DNA from: Streptosporangium becharense | Lineage (GTDB): Bacteria; Actinomycetota; Actinomycetes; Streptosporangiales; Streptosporangiaceae | DNA length: 64,000 bases | Assembly (NCBI RefSeq): GCF_014204985.1 | Contig: NZ_JACHMP010000001.1 | Span: forward strand, 3,720,001 to 3,784,000 | Reading direction: 5' to 3' | Part shown: in pieces, positions 1 to 8,344 of the stretch | Layout of the letters: each line of letters starts with the position of its first letter | Numbering within the stretch: position 1 is the stretch's first letter | Made by a program: the position numbers and the translations under genes | Notes under the pieces: generated by a model | The model's database searches: none | Told to the model about the DNA's origin: nothing | What the model saw: the letters and a program-made list of their open reading frames with translations, nothing else

Positions 1-492
1 ATCCGGGACCGTCCGGGCGTGTCCGGGCGTGTCCTGGGTCACTGAGTACACGCCGGGTGTGCGCCGGGCCCGCGTCGCGGGCCGACGGCGTCCCGTGTCC
101 ACGACGCCGCAGGAGGGCCGGTGGCGGGTCCCGGCGGGTATCCCCGGACGCTCCCTCCGGCTCGGGCTCTCACGATCGTTCTGAGGGGCACGGAGGTATG
201 CGGGAGATGGCGGGGCCGGAGGGAGGCTCTGAGAGGTCGCCGGGAATGCTGAGAGGCGCCGAGGGTGTCCGAGCACGCTGGGGACGCTGAAGAGGTGTCC
301 AGGAGGCGTTGGAATGCGACCGAAGGCGTGAGGAGCACCGAGAGGCGCTGAGCGGCACGGAGCGGCACTGAGCGGCACTGAGCGACGCCGGGAGGCGGCC
401 GAGAGCGCCTGAATGCGGCCGGGAGGCGCTGAGAGGCGCTGAAGCGCGACCGAGGGCGGGTCGCCGCGTGCGCGCCGGCGCCGGGAACGGGA
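1..492. repeat. Non-coding stretch of degenerate decamer repeats
   Basis: I see no convincing gene here. The stretch is built of imperfect 10-bp units: gtccgggcgt occurs twice at 11-30, and a run at 341-390 reads as agaggcgctg, agcggcacgg, agcggcactg, agcggcactg, agcgacgccg, decaying into related units up to about 465. Short open frames exist on both strands but have repetitive composition and no ribosome binding site. Confidence 0.5.
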
Positions 493-525
493 AAGGCGGG
501 GTTCGCGTGAAGCGAACCCCGCCTT
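493..525 (-). terminator. Intrinsic terminator of the cold-shock gene
   Basis: A perfect 14-bp inverted repeat (493-506 pairs with 512-525) with a 5-nt loop lies 25 bp beyond the cold-shock stop codon. It has no long T-run, as is common in actinomycetes. Confidence 0.75.
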
Positions 526-549
526 CCCGACCAACCAGAGGTCTATGCG

Positions 550-753
550 TCAGACGGCGCGGACCTGTGAGGCCTGCGGGCCCTTCTGACCCTGCGTGAT
601 CTCGAACTCGACCCGCTGCCCGTCCTCAAGGCTCCGGTAGCCGGAGCCCTGGATCTCGGAGAAGTGCACGAACACGTCCGGTGCACCGCCGTCCGGTGCG
701 ATGAAGCCGAAGCCCTTTTCAGCGTTGAACCACTTGACGGTTCCCTGAGCCAT
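550..753 (-). CDS. cspA: Cold-shock protein (CspA family)
   Basis: This is a 67-residue single cold-shock domain that binds single-stranded nucleic acid and acts as an RNA chaperone in the cytoplasm. It has the N-terminal QGTVKWFN signature, RNP1 as KGFGFI (about residues 14-19) and RNP2 as VFVHF (about 27-31), and it ends at the usual family length. The ATG at 753 follows GAGGAGAG with 5 nt spacing. The roughly 235 bp between it and the divergent gene at 991 leaves room for a long leader of the kind cold-shock mRNAs carry. The gene is monocistronic with its own terminator at 493-525. Confidence 0.95.
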   Translation of the reverse strand: MAQGTVKWFNAEKGFGFIAPDGGAPDVFVHFSEIQGSGYRSLEDGQRVEFEITQGQKGPQASQVRAV

Positions 754-990
754 TAAAGCTCTCCTCAGGATTTGAAACTTCGGGATTCACACCTCATGAA
801 CCCCATGTGTCGTACAGCGGGCCCCGGGGTGGCTCAGTCAAACTGGGTTTTCACAACGGGATTCAGCTAATACAACGCCATCACATCTAACACTATCTGG
901 CGGGCGGGTGTTCCCGCCATCAGGAAGATTCCTCGGAGAGGATCCCCGGCACCGCCGTTCCCGGCATCACGGTGCAGACTGGGACGTGTT

Positions 991-1839
991 ATGCGAAGCC
1001 CCAGACTGGTCGCCACCGACCTCGACGGCACCGCTCTGCGCTCGGACGGCACCGTCTCCCCCCGGACCGCGGCAGCTTTTTCGCTTGTGGAGAACGCCGG
1101 CGCCACGCTGGTCTTCGTGACCGGCAGACCGCCCCGCTGGATGCATGCGGTGGCGGGAGCGGTCCGCCACCGTGGGCTGGCCATATGCGCCAACGGTGCC
1201 CTCGTCTACGACCTGCACACCGAGCGGATCGTCAAATCCCACCTCATCCCCCCAGATGTGCTCGAAGAGGTCGTGCGACGACTGCGGGAAAAGATGCCGG
1301 AACTTGCCTTCTCCGTGGAGTACGAGGGCGGATTTGCCCATGAATCGGACTTCCGTCTCGGTAGATGGGACAGCGAGGTGGTCGCCGGACTCCGGGTGGG
1401 GACGGCCACACTCACCTCTCAGCCCTGCGCGAAACTGCTCGCGCTTCACCCCGGAATGGACCCGGACCTCCTCCAGAGGGTGGTCCTCGGCCTGGTGGGC
1501 GACCTGGTCACCCCCACCCACTCCAGCGGACGGGCACTGATCGAGATGAGCGCGCACGGTGTGACGAAGGCGTCGGCCCTGGCCGACCTGGCGCTGACGC
1601 TGGGAATCGACTCCGCGGACGTGGTCGCCTTCGGTGACATGCCCAACGACCTGCCCATGCTGCGCTGGGCCGGCACCTCGTACGCCGTCGCCAACGCCCA
1701 CACCGAGGTGCTGGCCGCGGTCGACCACGTGACGGCGGCCAACAACGACGACGGGGTCGCCAGGGTCATCGAGAGGCTCTACGGGCTCCGAGGGGCCCTG
1801 GAGATCCGGGACATCCCGGATGGGCCGGCCGGTCCCTGA
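991..1839 (+). CDS. HAD-superfamily hydrolase, Cof/SupH type
   Basis: This is a 282-residue cytosolic HAD phosphatase of the Cof type (C2B cap). Motif I is DLDGT at about residues 10-14, with the nucleophile Asp10 and acid/base Asp12. Motif II contains VTGR near residue 46, a conserved Lys (VTKAS) is near residue 190, and motif IV is FGDMPNDLPM near residue 213, giving the Mg-binding aspartates. Members dephosphorylate sugar phosphates, nucleotides or cofactor phosphates; the substrate cannot be told from sequence. ATG 991 is the first start giving the complete N-terminal strand. A hairpin follows at 1856. Confidence 0.9.
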   Translation: MRSPRLVATDLDGTALRSDGTVSPRTAAAFSLVENAGATLVFVTGRPPRWMHAVAGAVRHRGLAICANGALVYDLHTERIVKSHLIPPDVLEEVVRRLREKMPELAFSVEYEGGFAHESDFRLGRWDSEVVAGLRVGTATLTSQPCAKLLALHPGMDPDLLQRVVLGLVGDLVTPTHSSGRALIEMSAHGVTKASALADLALTLGIDSADVVAFGDMPNDLPMLRWAGTSYAVANAHTEVLAAVDHVTAANNDDGVARVIERLYGLRGALEIRDIPDGPAGP

Positions 1840-1855
1840 CGGGCCGCACGCCGGT

Positions 1856-1891
1856 CCCGGGTGGGCCTCCCCCGGGACGGCCCACCCCGGG
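1856..1891 (+). terminator. Probable terminator hairpin
   Basis: cccgggtgggcc (1856-1867) pairs with ggcccaccccggg (1879-1891), with one bulged C. It lies 17 bp after the HAD stop, ahead of the converging bpa gene. Confidence 0.5.
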
Positions 1892-2007
1892 AGGCTCTCC
1901 GCATGACGACCGATCTCCGGTGAGCCGCACGGCCGGCCCCCGGAGGCTTCCCCGGGGACCGGCCGGTGAGGCAGTTCGGCGAACGGGCGGACGACAGGCC
2001 GCGACGC

Positions 2008-2520
2008 CTACAGGTAGGGGCCGCTCTGGTGCTGGCCCTCCGACGGCTGCTGTTGGATGGAGATCCCGCCCGGCAGCGCCCGGCGCATGTTCTCCAGCTG
2101 GGCACGGGCCGCCATCTGCTGGGCGAAGAGCGTGGTCTGGATGCCGTGGAACAACCCCTCAAGCCAGCCGACCAGCTGGGCGTGGGCGACCCGCAACTCC
2201 GCCTCGCTCGGAGGGGTGCCGTTGTCGTCGGTGAACGGCAACGACAGGCGCTCCAGCTCCTCCACCAACTCCGGCGCCAGGCCGTCCTCAAGCTCCTTGA
2301 TGGAGCTCTGGTGGATCTCCTTGAGGCGCTTACGGCTGGCCTCGTCCAGGGGGGCCGCCCTGACCTCCTCAAGGAGCTGGCGGATCATGCTCCCGATACG
2401 CATCACCTTGGCCGGTTGCTCGACCAGCTCGGTGATCGACCGGCTCTCACCGTTCTCGTCGGACTGAGAGCCCTGCGGACCCACGACCACAATGTGCGGA
2501 GTGCTCTCCTCAGCGTTCAT
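2008..2520 (-). CDS. bpa: Bacterial proteasome activator Bpa/PafE
   Basis: This 170-residue protein matches the Bpa/PafE family (M. tuberculosis Rv3780; DUF2587). The family forms a dodecameric ring that docks on the 20S proteasome and opens its gate without ATP, for unfolded substrates and HspR. The helical core (about residues 30-150, with SMIRQLLEEVR and WLEGLFHGIQ) is present. The C-terminus ends GPYL, equivalent to the GQYL/HbYX docking tail; the Gln to Pro change is the only deviation noticed. It starts 4 bp downstream of the quinone oxidoreductase stop, so the two are probably cotranscribed. No proteasome genes are in the window. Confidence 0.93.
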   Translation of the reverse strand: MNAEESTPHIVVVGPQGSQSDENGESRSITELVEQPAKVMRIGSMIRQLLEEVRAAPLDEASRKRLKEIHQSSIKELEDGLAPELVEELERLSLPFTDDNGTPPSEAELRVAHAQLVGWLEGLFHGIQTTLFAQQMAARAQLENMRRALPGGISIQQQPSEGQHQSGPYL

Positions 2521-2524
2521 AGCC

Positions 2525-3481
2525 TCAACCTACTAGCAGGATTTTCCCAACGTGGTCGCCGGACTCCAGGATCCGGTGAGCTTCGGCGGCGTCCGCCATG
2601 GGCACCCGGGCGTACACCACCGGCTGGACCGCCCCCGCGTCCAGCAGCGGCCAGACGTTGTCCACGGCGCTTCGCACGATCGCCCCCTTCTCGTCGACGG
2701 GCCGCGCGCGCAGGGTCGTGCCGTGCACCGAGGCCCGCTTCACCAGGAGGGAACCCAGATCCAGCTCACCCGCCGCGCCGCCCTGCAGGCCGATCACGAC
2801 AAGTCGTCCGCCCGTCTTGAGAGCCTTGACGTTCCCCTGGAGGTATTTGGCGCCCATGATGTCGAGGATCACATCCGCTTCGACCGTCTCGGCGAAGTCC
2901 TCCCGCCGGTAGTCGATCCCCTGGTCGGCACCCAGCTCCAGGCAGCGGGCGATCTTCTCCGGTGATCCGGCGGTGACGACCACGCGCGAACCGAACGCCT
3001 TGGCCATCTGCACGGCCATCGTGCCGATCCCGCTGGCGCCGCCGTGAACCAGGAGGGTCTCTCCCTTCCGCAGCCGCCCCGTCATGAAGACGTTCGACCA
3101 GACCGTGCACACCGCCTCGGGCAGCGCCGCCGCCTCGACGAGGTCCATCCCCTCCGGCACCCGCATGACCTGCTGCCAGGGTACGGCGACCTTCTCCGCG
3201 TATCCGCCGCCGCTGAGCAGCGCGCACACCCGGTCACCGGGTGCGAAGCCCTCGACGTCCGCTCCGACCTCGCTGACGACGCCGGAGCACTCCAGACCCG
3301 GATACGGTGAGGCACCGGGGGGCGGGTCGTAGAAGCCCAGCCGCTGCAGCACGTCGGCTCTGTTGACCGCCGAGGCGGCCACATCGATGAGGACCTCCCC
3401 GGGCCCCGGCCGGAGATCTGGGACCTCCCGCCACTGGAGGACTTCCGGTCCGCCTGGTTTATCGATCACGATGGCGTGCAT
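2525..3481 (-). CDS. NADPH:quinone oxidoreductase (MDR family, zinc-free)
   Basis: This is a medium-chain dehydrogenase/reductase of about 318 residues, like QOR/PIG3 enzymes, which reduce quinones or enones with NADPH. The start chosen is ATG 3481 (MHAIVIDKPGG), where family similarity begins; the frame stays open to 3544 but the extra 21 residues are unlike the family. A GroES-like N-domain is followed by the cofactor motif GASGIGTMAVQMA (about residues 145-157) and a Rossmann fold. The Cys/His ligands of zinc alcohol dehydrogenases are absent. It is the first gene of an apparent two-gene operon with bpa, 4 bp apart. Confidence 0.88.
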   Translation of the reverse strand: MHAIVIDKPGGPEVLQWREVPDLRPGPGEVLIDVAASAVNRADVLQRLGFYDPPPGASPYPGLECSGVVSEVGADVEGFAPGDRVCALLSGGGYAEKVAVPWQQVMRVPEGMDLVEAAALPEAVCTVWSNVFMTGRLRKGETLLVHGGASGIGTMAVQMAKAFGSRVVVTAGSPEKIARCLELGADQGIDYRREDFAETVEADVILDIMGAKYLQGNVKALKTGGRLVVIGLQGGAAGELDLGSLLVKRASVHGTTLRARPVDEKGAIVRSAVDNVWPLLDAGAVQPVVYARVPMADAAEAHRILESGDHVGKILLVG

Positions 3482-3619
3482 GTGATCAAAGGTATCCGCC
3501 GGGCGTCGGCAGGTGTCCGCTGGGCGCCAACTTGGTGGATGCACGCGTCGACATGAACACAGGGCGTTAACCTGCTATGTGTTTGCTGCCCTTTTATGCC
3601 CATCCCGAGGGGGAACACG

Positions 3620-6349
3620 GTGGCAAGACACGATCGTGAGGAATCTCTCGAGGAACAGCTGGCCTGGCTCGATGCCATCAAGGAGCAGGAGGACGAGCCC
3701 GAGCTGGTGGTGCCGGTCACCGTGGTGGAAGACACGGTCGTCTCGCCGTACCCCAAGGATCCGTGGAGCCTGGTGCCGGCCGAGCCCGACGCGACGTCCT
3801 CGCCGCTCTTCCGTGCGGCCGCCGACTCCGCCCACCTGCCCGGAGGGCCGGACGCACCCTCGGCCGCCCGGCAGGCCGAGGAGGCCGACGCGGCCGAGTG
3901 GCTGGAGGCGTCCGACACGGCCGGTTCCTTCGTCGTGCCCGCGCCGACCTCCGGAACCGACGACAACGAAGGCTTCCTCGCGCCGCTGAAGCCCCTGCCC
4001 CGTAACGATCCCGGTGAGCCTGCCGGCTACGGCCCGGGTGACTCCGGCGACTACGGTCCGGGTGATTTCACCGAGCCCCGGATCCGCACGCCGCTCAGCG
4101 AACCCGGTCAGGAGCCGTCGTCCCGAGGGCTGTTCGAGCAGCCCAGGCGTTCCGGTGAGCCCTCCCGCGCCGATCAGGACCCCGGTTTCGGGCAGAGCTC
4201 CGATCGAGATCGCAGCTCCGTGCCCGAACCGGCCGTGCCCGAGGCCCAGGAGACCGGCCGGTTCTCCTTCGGCGGTCCCGACGCCGGCGGCGGTGACACC
4301 CAGCGCTTCTCCTTCGGCAGCGCCGGTGGGGGCGACACCCAGCGCTTCTCCTTCGACGGTCCCGACCTCGGTGGTCTTGACCTCGGCGGTTCCGAACTCG
4401 GTGATTCCGGCACCGGGCGGTTCTCCTCCGGCGGCCGGGGCCGCGGACGCCCGGCCGATGAGGCGGACCTTCCCTCCGGCCTGCCCGGTGCTCCGGCTGG
4501 CGGCTCCCCGGCTTCGGGTTTCCCGAGTGCCGAGCCCGTCTCATTCGCGTCCGGCGAAACCGGCTTCAACGCCGGCGATCCGGCTCTCCGCGACGCCGCC
4601 CCGGAAGCACGCGGTGCCGACGCGGGGCTGCGGGATTCGAAACCGGTTTTCGGCGCCACGGACCCGGGGCTCGGCGGTACGGGCCGCGAGGGCGACCGGA
4701 TCACCTTCGAGTCGACCTTCGAGCCCGCCACGCCGTTCACGACACGAGAGCCCTCCCGGGACGATTTCCCGGGAGGAGAACCCTCCAGGCAGGAGGAGGG
4801 ACGCCTCGAACCGGCCGCCCCCACCTCCGCGCCGGAGGCGGCACCGGAATACGAGACGTTCCGGACGGAGCCCCCCGAGCCGTTCAGGGCCCCACCCGCC
4901 GAGGCGTTCGAACCGTTCCGCTCCACCCCGGCCTCCGGCGCCGACCGGTCGAAGCCGCCCACGGTGGAGCGATCCGCCCCCGGCTCCTTCGGTTCCGCCG
5001 GTACGCCCGCGCCCGACATCTCCGACTCTCCGGAACCTTCAGCTCCGGCTGAACCTGAGGCTTTCTCTGGTTTCTCCGGGTTTTCCGCCTCGTCGAGCTT
5101 CACACGCGACCGCGAAACGGCCTTCCCGCCCGGCCGGGCCGCTTCCGCCCCCGATCCGGACGCCGCTTCTCGCCGGGCGGCTCCCGCTTCCGACCCGGAT
5201 ACCGCTTCTCGCCGGGCCGCGTCCGCCTTCGATCCGGACGCACCCGCCTCCGCCGAGGAGACCCCTGCCCCGTCCGGGGAACGGGCGGACGCCTTCGCTC
5301 CCATCCGGGACACCGCCGAGCCGGCCCGGGAGCCGTACCAGGCACGGCGTCGCCAGTCGGCCCCGCCGCCCGCCTTCCCCCCGTCCCGGCAGCAGGGGAC
5401 GGGTGCCCCCCGTCCGTCGGCCGACAGCCTGGACCCCGACTCGCTGCTGCGGGGCCGTCGCAACGCGCCTTCCGGGGGCTGGCGCAAGCTGGTGTACAAG
5501 GCGTCGGCGGGTCTGATCAAGCCCGGTGAGTCGCCGGAGGTCCGCCGTCGCCGCGAGTTGATCACCCGCGCCCGCACCCCGGTGGCCACCGGCCACCACC
5601 GCGTGGCGGTGCTCAGCCTGAAGGGAGGCGTCGGCAAGACCACCACCACGGTCGGGCTGGGTGCCACCCTGGCCCAGGTCCGCGGTGACCGCGTCATCGC
5701 AGTCGACGCCAACCCCGACCGGGGAACCCTGTCGGACAAGGTCGAGCTGGAAACCTCCGCGACCGTCCGCGACCTGCTCAACGAGCGCCAGCAGATCAGG
5801 CGCTACGTCGACATCCGGGCCTTCACCTCGCAGGCGCCGTCCCGCCTGGAGATCCTCGCCTCCGACCGCGACCCGTCGGTCTCCGAGGCGTTCGGCGCCT
5901 CCGACTACCAGGCGGTCGCCCAGGTTCTGGAGAACTTCTACTCGATCTGCATCACCGACTGCGGCACCGGCCTGCTCCACTCGGCCATGTCGGGTGTGCT
6001 GGGACTGGCCGACCAGCTCGTCCTGGTCAGTTCCCCGTCGGTGGACGGCGCCCGCGCGGCCTCGGCGACCCTCGACTGGCTGGAGGCCCACCACTACGAG
6101 AACCTCGTCCGTTCCGCCACCGTGGTGCTGTGCAGCGTCCGTCCCCGGTCGAAGTCGACGGTCGACCTCGACCGCCTGGAGGCCCACTTCGCGGCCCGCT
6201 GCCGTGCGGTCGTCCGTGTCCCCTACGACCCGCACCTGGAAGAAGGTGCGGAGATCGACCTGGAAAGGCTCCAGGCCGCCACCCGTGACTCCTATCTCCG
6301 TCTGGCCGCTTCCGTGGGCGACGGCTTCGCCGGCGGCCCCCAGACCTGA
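3620..6349 (+). CDS. EspI-like MinD/ParA ATPase with long disordered N-terminus
   Basis: This 909-residue protein has about 620 residues rich in Pro, Ala, Ser, Glu and Asp, with degenerate internal repeats (RFSFGG, GDTQRFSF and DPDAASRRA-like units), followed by a MinD/ParA/SIMIBI ATPase. The deviant Walker A is KGGVGKTTTT at about residue 668, followed by VDANPDRGTL. The layout matches EspI (Rv3876) and SCO5717-like proteins associated with type VII (ESX) secretion, but no esx, ecc or WXG100 gene is in the window. The GTG at 3620 is preferred because GAGGGGGA sits 4 nt before it; an upstream ATG at 3596 lacks a binding site. A strong terminator follows. Confidence 0.8.
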   Translation: MARHDREESLEEQLAWLDAIKEQEDEPELVVPVTVVEDTVVSPYPKDPWSLVPAEPDATSSPLFRAAADSAHLPGGPDAPSAARQAEEADAAEWLEASDTAGSFVVPAPTSGTDDNEGFLAPLKPLPRNDPGEPAGYGPGDSGDYGPGDFTEPRIRTPLSEPGQEPSSRGLFEQPRRSGEPSRADQDPGFGQSSDRDRSSVPEPAVPEAQETGRFSFGGPDAGGGDTQRFSFGSAGGGDTQRFSFDGPDLGGLDLGGSELGDSGTGRFSSGGRGRGRPADEADLPSGLPGAPAGGSPASGFPSAEPVSFASGETGFNAGDPALRDAAPEARGADAGLRDSKPVFGATDPGLGGTGREGDRITFESTFEPATPFTTREPSRDDFPGGEPSRQEEGRLEPAAPTSAPEAAPEYETFRTEPPEPFRAPPAEAFEPFRSTPASGADRSKPPTVERSAPGSFGSAGTPAPDISDSPEPSAPAEPEAFSGFSGFSASSSFTRDRETAFPPGRAASAPDPDAASRRAAPASDPDTASRRAASAFDPDAPASAEETPAPSGERADAFAPIRDTAEPAREPYQARRRQSAPPPAFPPSRQQGTGAPRPSADSLDPDSLLRGRRNAPSGGWRKLVYKASAGLIKPGESPEVRRRRELITRARTPVATGHHRVAVLSLKGGVGKTTTTVGLGATLAQVRGDRVIAVDANPDRGTLSDKVELETSATVRDLLNERQQIRRYVDIRAFTSQAPSRLEILASDRDPSVSEAFGASDYQAVAQVLENFYSICITDCGTGLLHSAMSGVLGLADQLVLVSSPSVDGARAASATLDWLEAHHYENLVRSATVVLCSVRPRSKSTVDLDRLEAHFAARCRAVVRVPYDPHLEEGAEIDLERLQAATRDSYLRLAASVGDGFAGGPQT

Positions 6350-6362
6350 CCCGCGGTCTCGC

Positions 6363-6421
6363 AGGCGCCTCGTCTTCTCCGTCTTCTCCGGAAGCCTGTC
6401 TCTCCGGAAGACGAGGCGCCT
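6363..6421 (+). terminator. Long stem terminator
   Basis: aggcgcctcgtcttc (6363-6377) pairs perfectly with 6407-6421; the loop contains a second pairable ctccgg repeat. It lies directly after the EspI-like gene and insulates it from the tRNA. Confidence 0.75.
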
Positions 6422-6492
6422 TCGAGTCCCGGGCACGCCCGGGGCAATGAGAGACTAAGGTGCAATCTGACGCGTTCGGAGAACGCGTCCCA

Positions 6493-6581
6493 GGAGAGCT
6501 CGCCTAGTGGACGATGGCGGCGGTCTTGAAAACCGCTAGGGCTGGTGACAGTCCTCGTGGGTTCGAATCCCACGCTCTCCG
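6493..6581 (+). tRNA. tRNA-Ser(UGA)
   Basis: Acceptor arm GGAGAGC (6493-6499) pairs with GCTCTCC (6574-6580), discriminator G6581. The anticodon loop CTTGAAA gives anticodon TGA, a long variable arm typical of tRNA-Ser is present, and the T-loop reads GTTCGAATC. CCA is not encoded. It is the integration site of the adjacent element: its 3' part, from the anticodon loop onward, is repeated at 17991. Confidence 0.95.
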
Positions 6582-6644
6582 CCGACCTTGAGAAACGGCG
6601 TCTGACCAGGGGGTTTCCCCGGGTGGGGCGCCGTTGATCGTTTC
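6524..6644. repeat. attL direct repeat
   Basis: It is identical to 17991-18111 except at 6628 (G, versus A at 18095). It begins in the tRNA anticodon loop, runs through the tRNA 3' end and continues through a hairpin (6594-6602 with 6627-6635) that looks like the tRNA terminator. Confidence 0.9.
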
Positions 6645-6788
6645 CGGGGTGTGCAGCGGTAGGCCACTGTGAGCGGCTCTCGGCCGGTGTTCGCGGAATA
6701 TACGCGGAATGATCTTGGCGGTGTTTTCCCAGGTAGACCGGAAAAGCAGAAGGGCCCCGGTCCCCGGAGCTCCTCCACCACGCGTCCC

Positions 6789-8159
6789 TCACAGGGTCAG
6801 CGCGCCATCAATGCGATGGTTCGCCCGCTCTGTGCCGCCATCGATGCATTTCGCGTAGACCTTGAGCAGCACGTCCACCCCGTGCCCCGCCCGTTCGGCC
6901 ACGTCGGGGGCCGCCACCCCGGCGTTGAGCCACAGACTCACGGCCGCGTGACGCAGGTCGTACGGGCGGGCCGCCAACGGGGACGCCTGCTGTTCTGGAG
7001 TCAGGGCGAAGGCCCGCGCCGCCTTCCACGCCTCGCAGTAGGTCCCGATGGAGATCACCCCGCCGCGCGAGGTCCGGAACAGCCGGCCGTCCTCATGGGC
7101 GCCGAACTCGTCGAGGTGCTCTCGCAGGACGGCCACCAGTTCCGGCGGGATGGGCACCGGACGGCCCTCACCCTTTGCCCGGTGCTTGAGTCCGCGTTCG
7201 TCGTGAGCCTTGCCGCTGTCGGTCCACTTCTTGTTAGCCTGAGGCTTGGACTTGGCGAGGATCAGCCGGCCCCACCCTCTCTCAGGAAGGTGGCAGTCCT
7301 GCCTACGGAGCCCGAGCGCCTCGGCCGGACGCAGGCCGGCGAAGTACAGGCAGGCGAAGAACCCGCGCAGGTGCCGGCCCCGGTCGAGCCGTCCGACATA
7401 GGTCACCGCGGTGAGCAGCTTCCGTGCCTGGGCCGGGTTGACCACCACGCGCCGATCCACCACCTCACGGACCTTCGGGGGTTTCCATGCCTTCACCTTG
7501 TCGATCGGGTTGGCGGGCAGCTCCTCCAGGTCCACGGCGTACTGGAGAGCGTTGTAGAAGACCGATCGCTTACGGGCGATCGTGGTAGCGGCGGCGGCCC
7601 CACCGTCGAGCCGGAGCGTCAGCGCGTCCAGGCCCAGTCGTACGTTCCGGATCTTGGCCAGATCCGAGACGCGGAGCGAGTGACGTTCGAGCCAGGCCAG
7701 CGCCGTACGAATCTCTTGCGGACGGGGAAGCTTCCGAGCGGCGGGAGGAAGAGCAAACTGCCGAAGAGCCTCCCGCAGCAGACGCGCGTCAGGCCGGCTC
7801 GGAGCGTCCTCGTCAACGAGCGCCGGAGTCACGGTCGCCAGGGCGTCGGTGAGGCTGTCGCGTGTCTTGGCCGCCGCGTGGGACCACTTCATGTCCACGT
7901 ACGCCATGGCGAAACTGAACCACGTCACCGCGTTCTTGACCGCCAGCAGGGAGAGCGGGAGACCCGTCTCCACATCGAAGGCTTCACCCCGCTTGGCCGC
8001 CTGGCGCAGGTCCGACAGGAAGCTCTCGGCGAGCGCCTTCGTCCGCAGGGTCTTGGACCTCTCCTGGCCGCCCACCTTCCAGCGGACCACGTAGGAGGGG
8101 GTCTTGCTGGAGGCGTTCCGGCGGATCTCCCAGAACTTCACGTCATAGGAGGCGTTCAC
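6789..8159 (-). CDS. int: Tyrosine site-specific integrase of the AICE
   Basis: This 456-residue phage-type tyrosine recombinase should integrate and excise the element at tRNA-Ser. The C-terminal catalytic domain shows the first Arg in GLRPAEALGL (about residue 285), YDLRHAAVSLWLNAG as box II (Tyr replaces the usual first His; RH retained), GHGVDVLLKVYAKC with the GH dyad, and the Tyr nucleophile near residue 438. The N-terminal arm-binding and core-binding domains are full length. The GTG start at 8159 overlaps the xis stop as GTGA, so translation is probably coupled. It lies 145 bp from attL, as expected for AICEs. Confidence 0.95.
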   Translation of the reverse strand: MNASYDVKFWEIRRNASSKTPSYVVRWKVGGQERSKTLRTKALAESFLSDLRQAAKRGEAFDVETGLPLSLLAVKNAVTWFSFAMAYVDMKWSHAAAKTRDSLTDALATVTPALVDEDAPSRPDARLLREALRQFALPPAARKLPRPQEIRTALAWLERHSLRVSDLAKIRNVRLGLDALTLRLDGGAAAATTIARKRSVFYNALQYAVDLEELPANPIDKVKAWKPPKVREVVDRRVVVNPAQARKLLTAVTYVGRLDRGRHLRGFFACLYFAGLRPAEALGLRRQDCHLPERGWGRLILAKSKPQANKKWTDSGKAHDERGLKHRAKGEGRPVPIPPELVAVLREHLDEFGAHEDGRLFRTSRGGVISIGTYCEAWKAARAFALTPEQQASPLAARPYDLRHAAVSLWLNAGVAAPDVAERAGHGVDVLLKVYAKCIDGGTERANHRIDGALTL

Positions 8160-8344
8160 GCCGCCTCCCGCAGGGTCTCCAGCCAGGCGGTGAACTCGCT
8201 GCGCCAGACGCGGATCTCGCCGTTCGGGAGCTTGATCCCCTGCGGAGCGTGGCCGATCTCCCGCCAGCGGTAGAAGGTACGCCGGGACACCCCGCCGAGC
8301 TCGTCGAGGATCTCGGGAACGGTCATCAGTTCGTCCTTCTTCAC
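8156..8344 (-). CDS. xis: Excisionase (AlpA/MerR-like winged helix)
   Basis: This 62-residue protein carries one helix-turn-helix, VPEILDELGGVSRRTFYRWR, followed by the wing residues PNGEIRVWRSEF. It has the size, composition and position of AICE excisionases, which bind att DNA and steer Int toward excision. GTG 8344 follows GGGAGG with 4 nt spacing and overlaps the rep stop (GTGA). ATG 8326 with AAGGA upstream is an alternative. It is coupled to int at the 3' side by another GTGA overlap. Confidence 0.88.
   Translation of the reverse strand: MKKDELMTVPEILDELGGVSRRTFYRWREIGHAPQGIKLPNGEIRVWRSEFTAWLETLREAA

Noticed and set aside
4174..5781. A 535-codon open frame on the minus strand
   Set aside because: It is antisense to the EspI-like gene. 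High GC leaves long open frames opposite real genes, and it has no domain or ribosome binding site.
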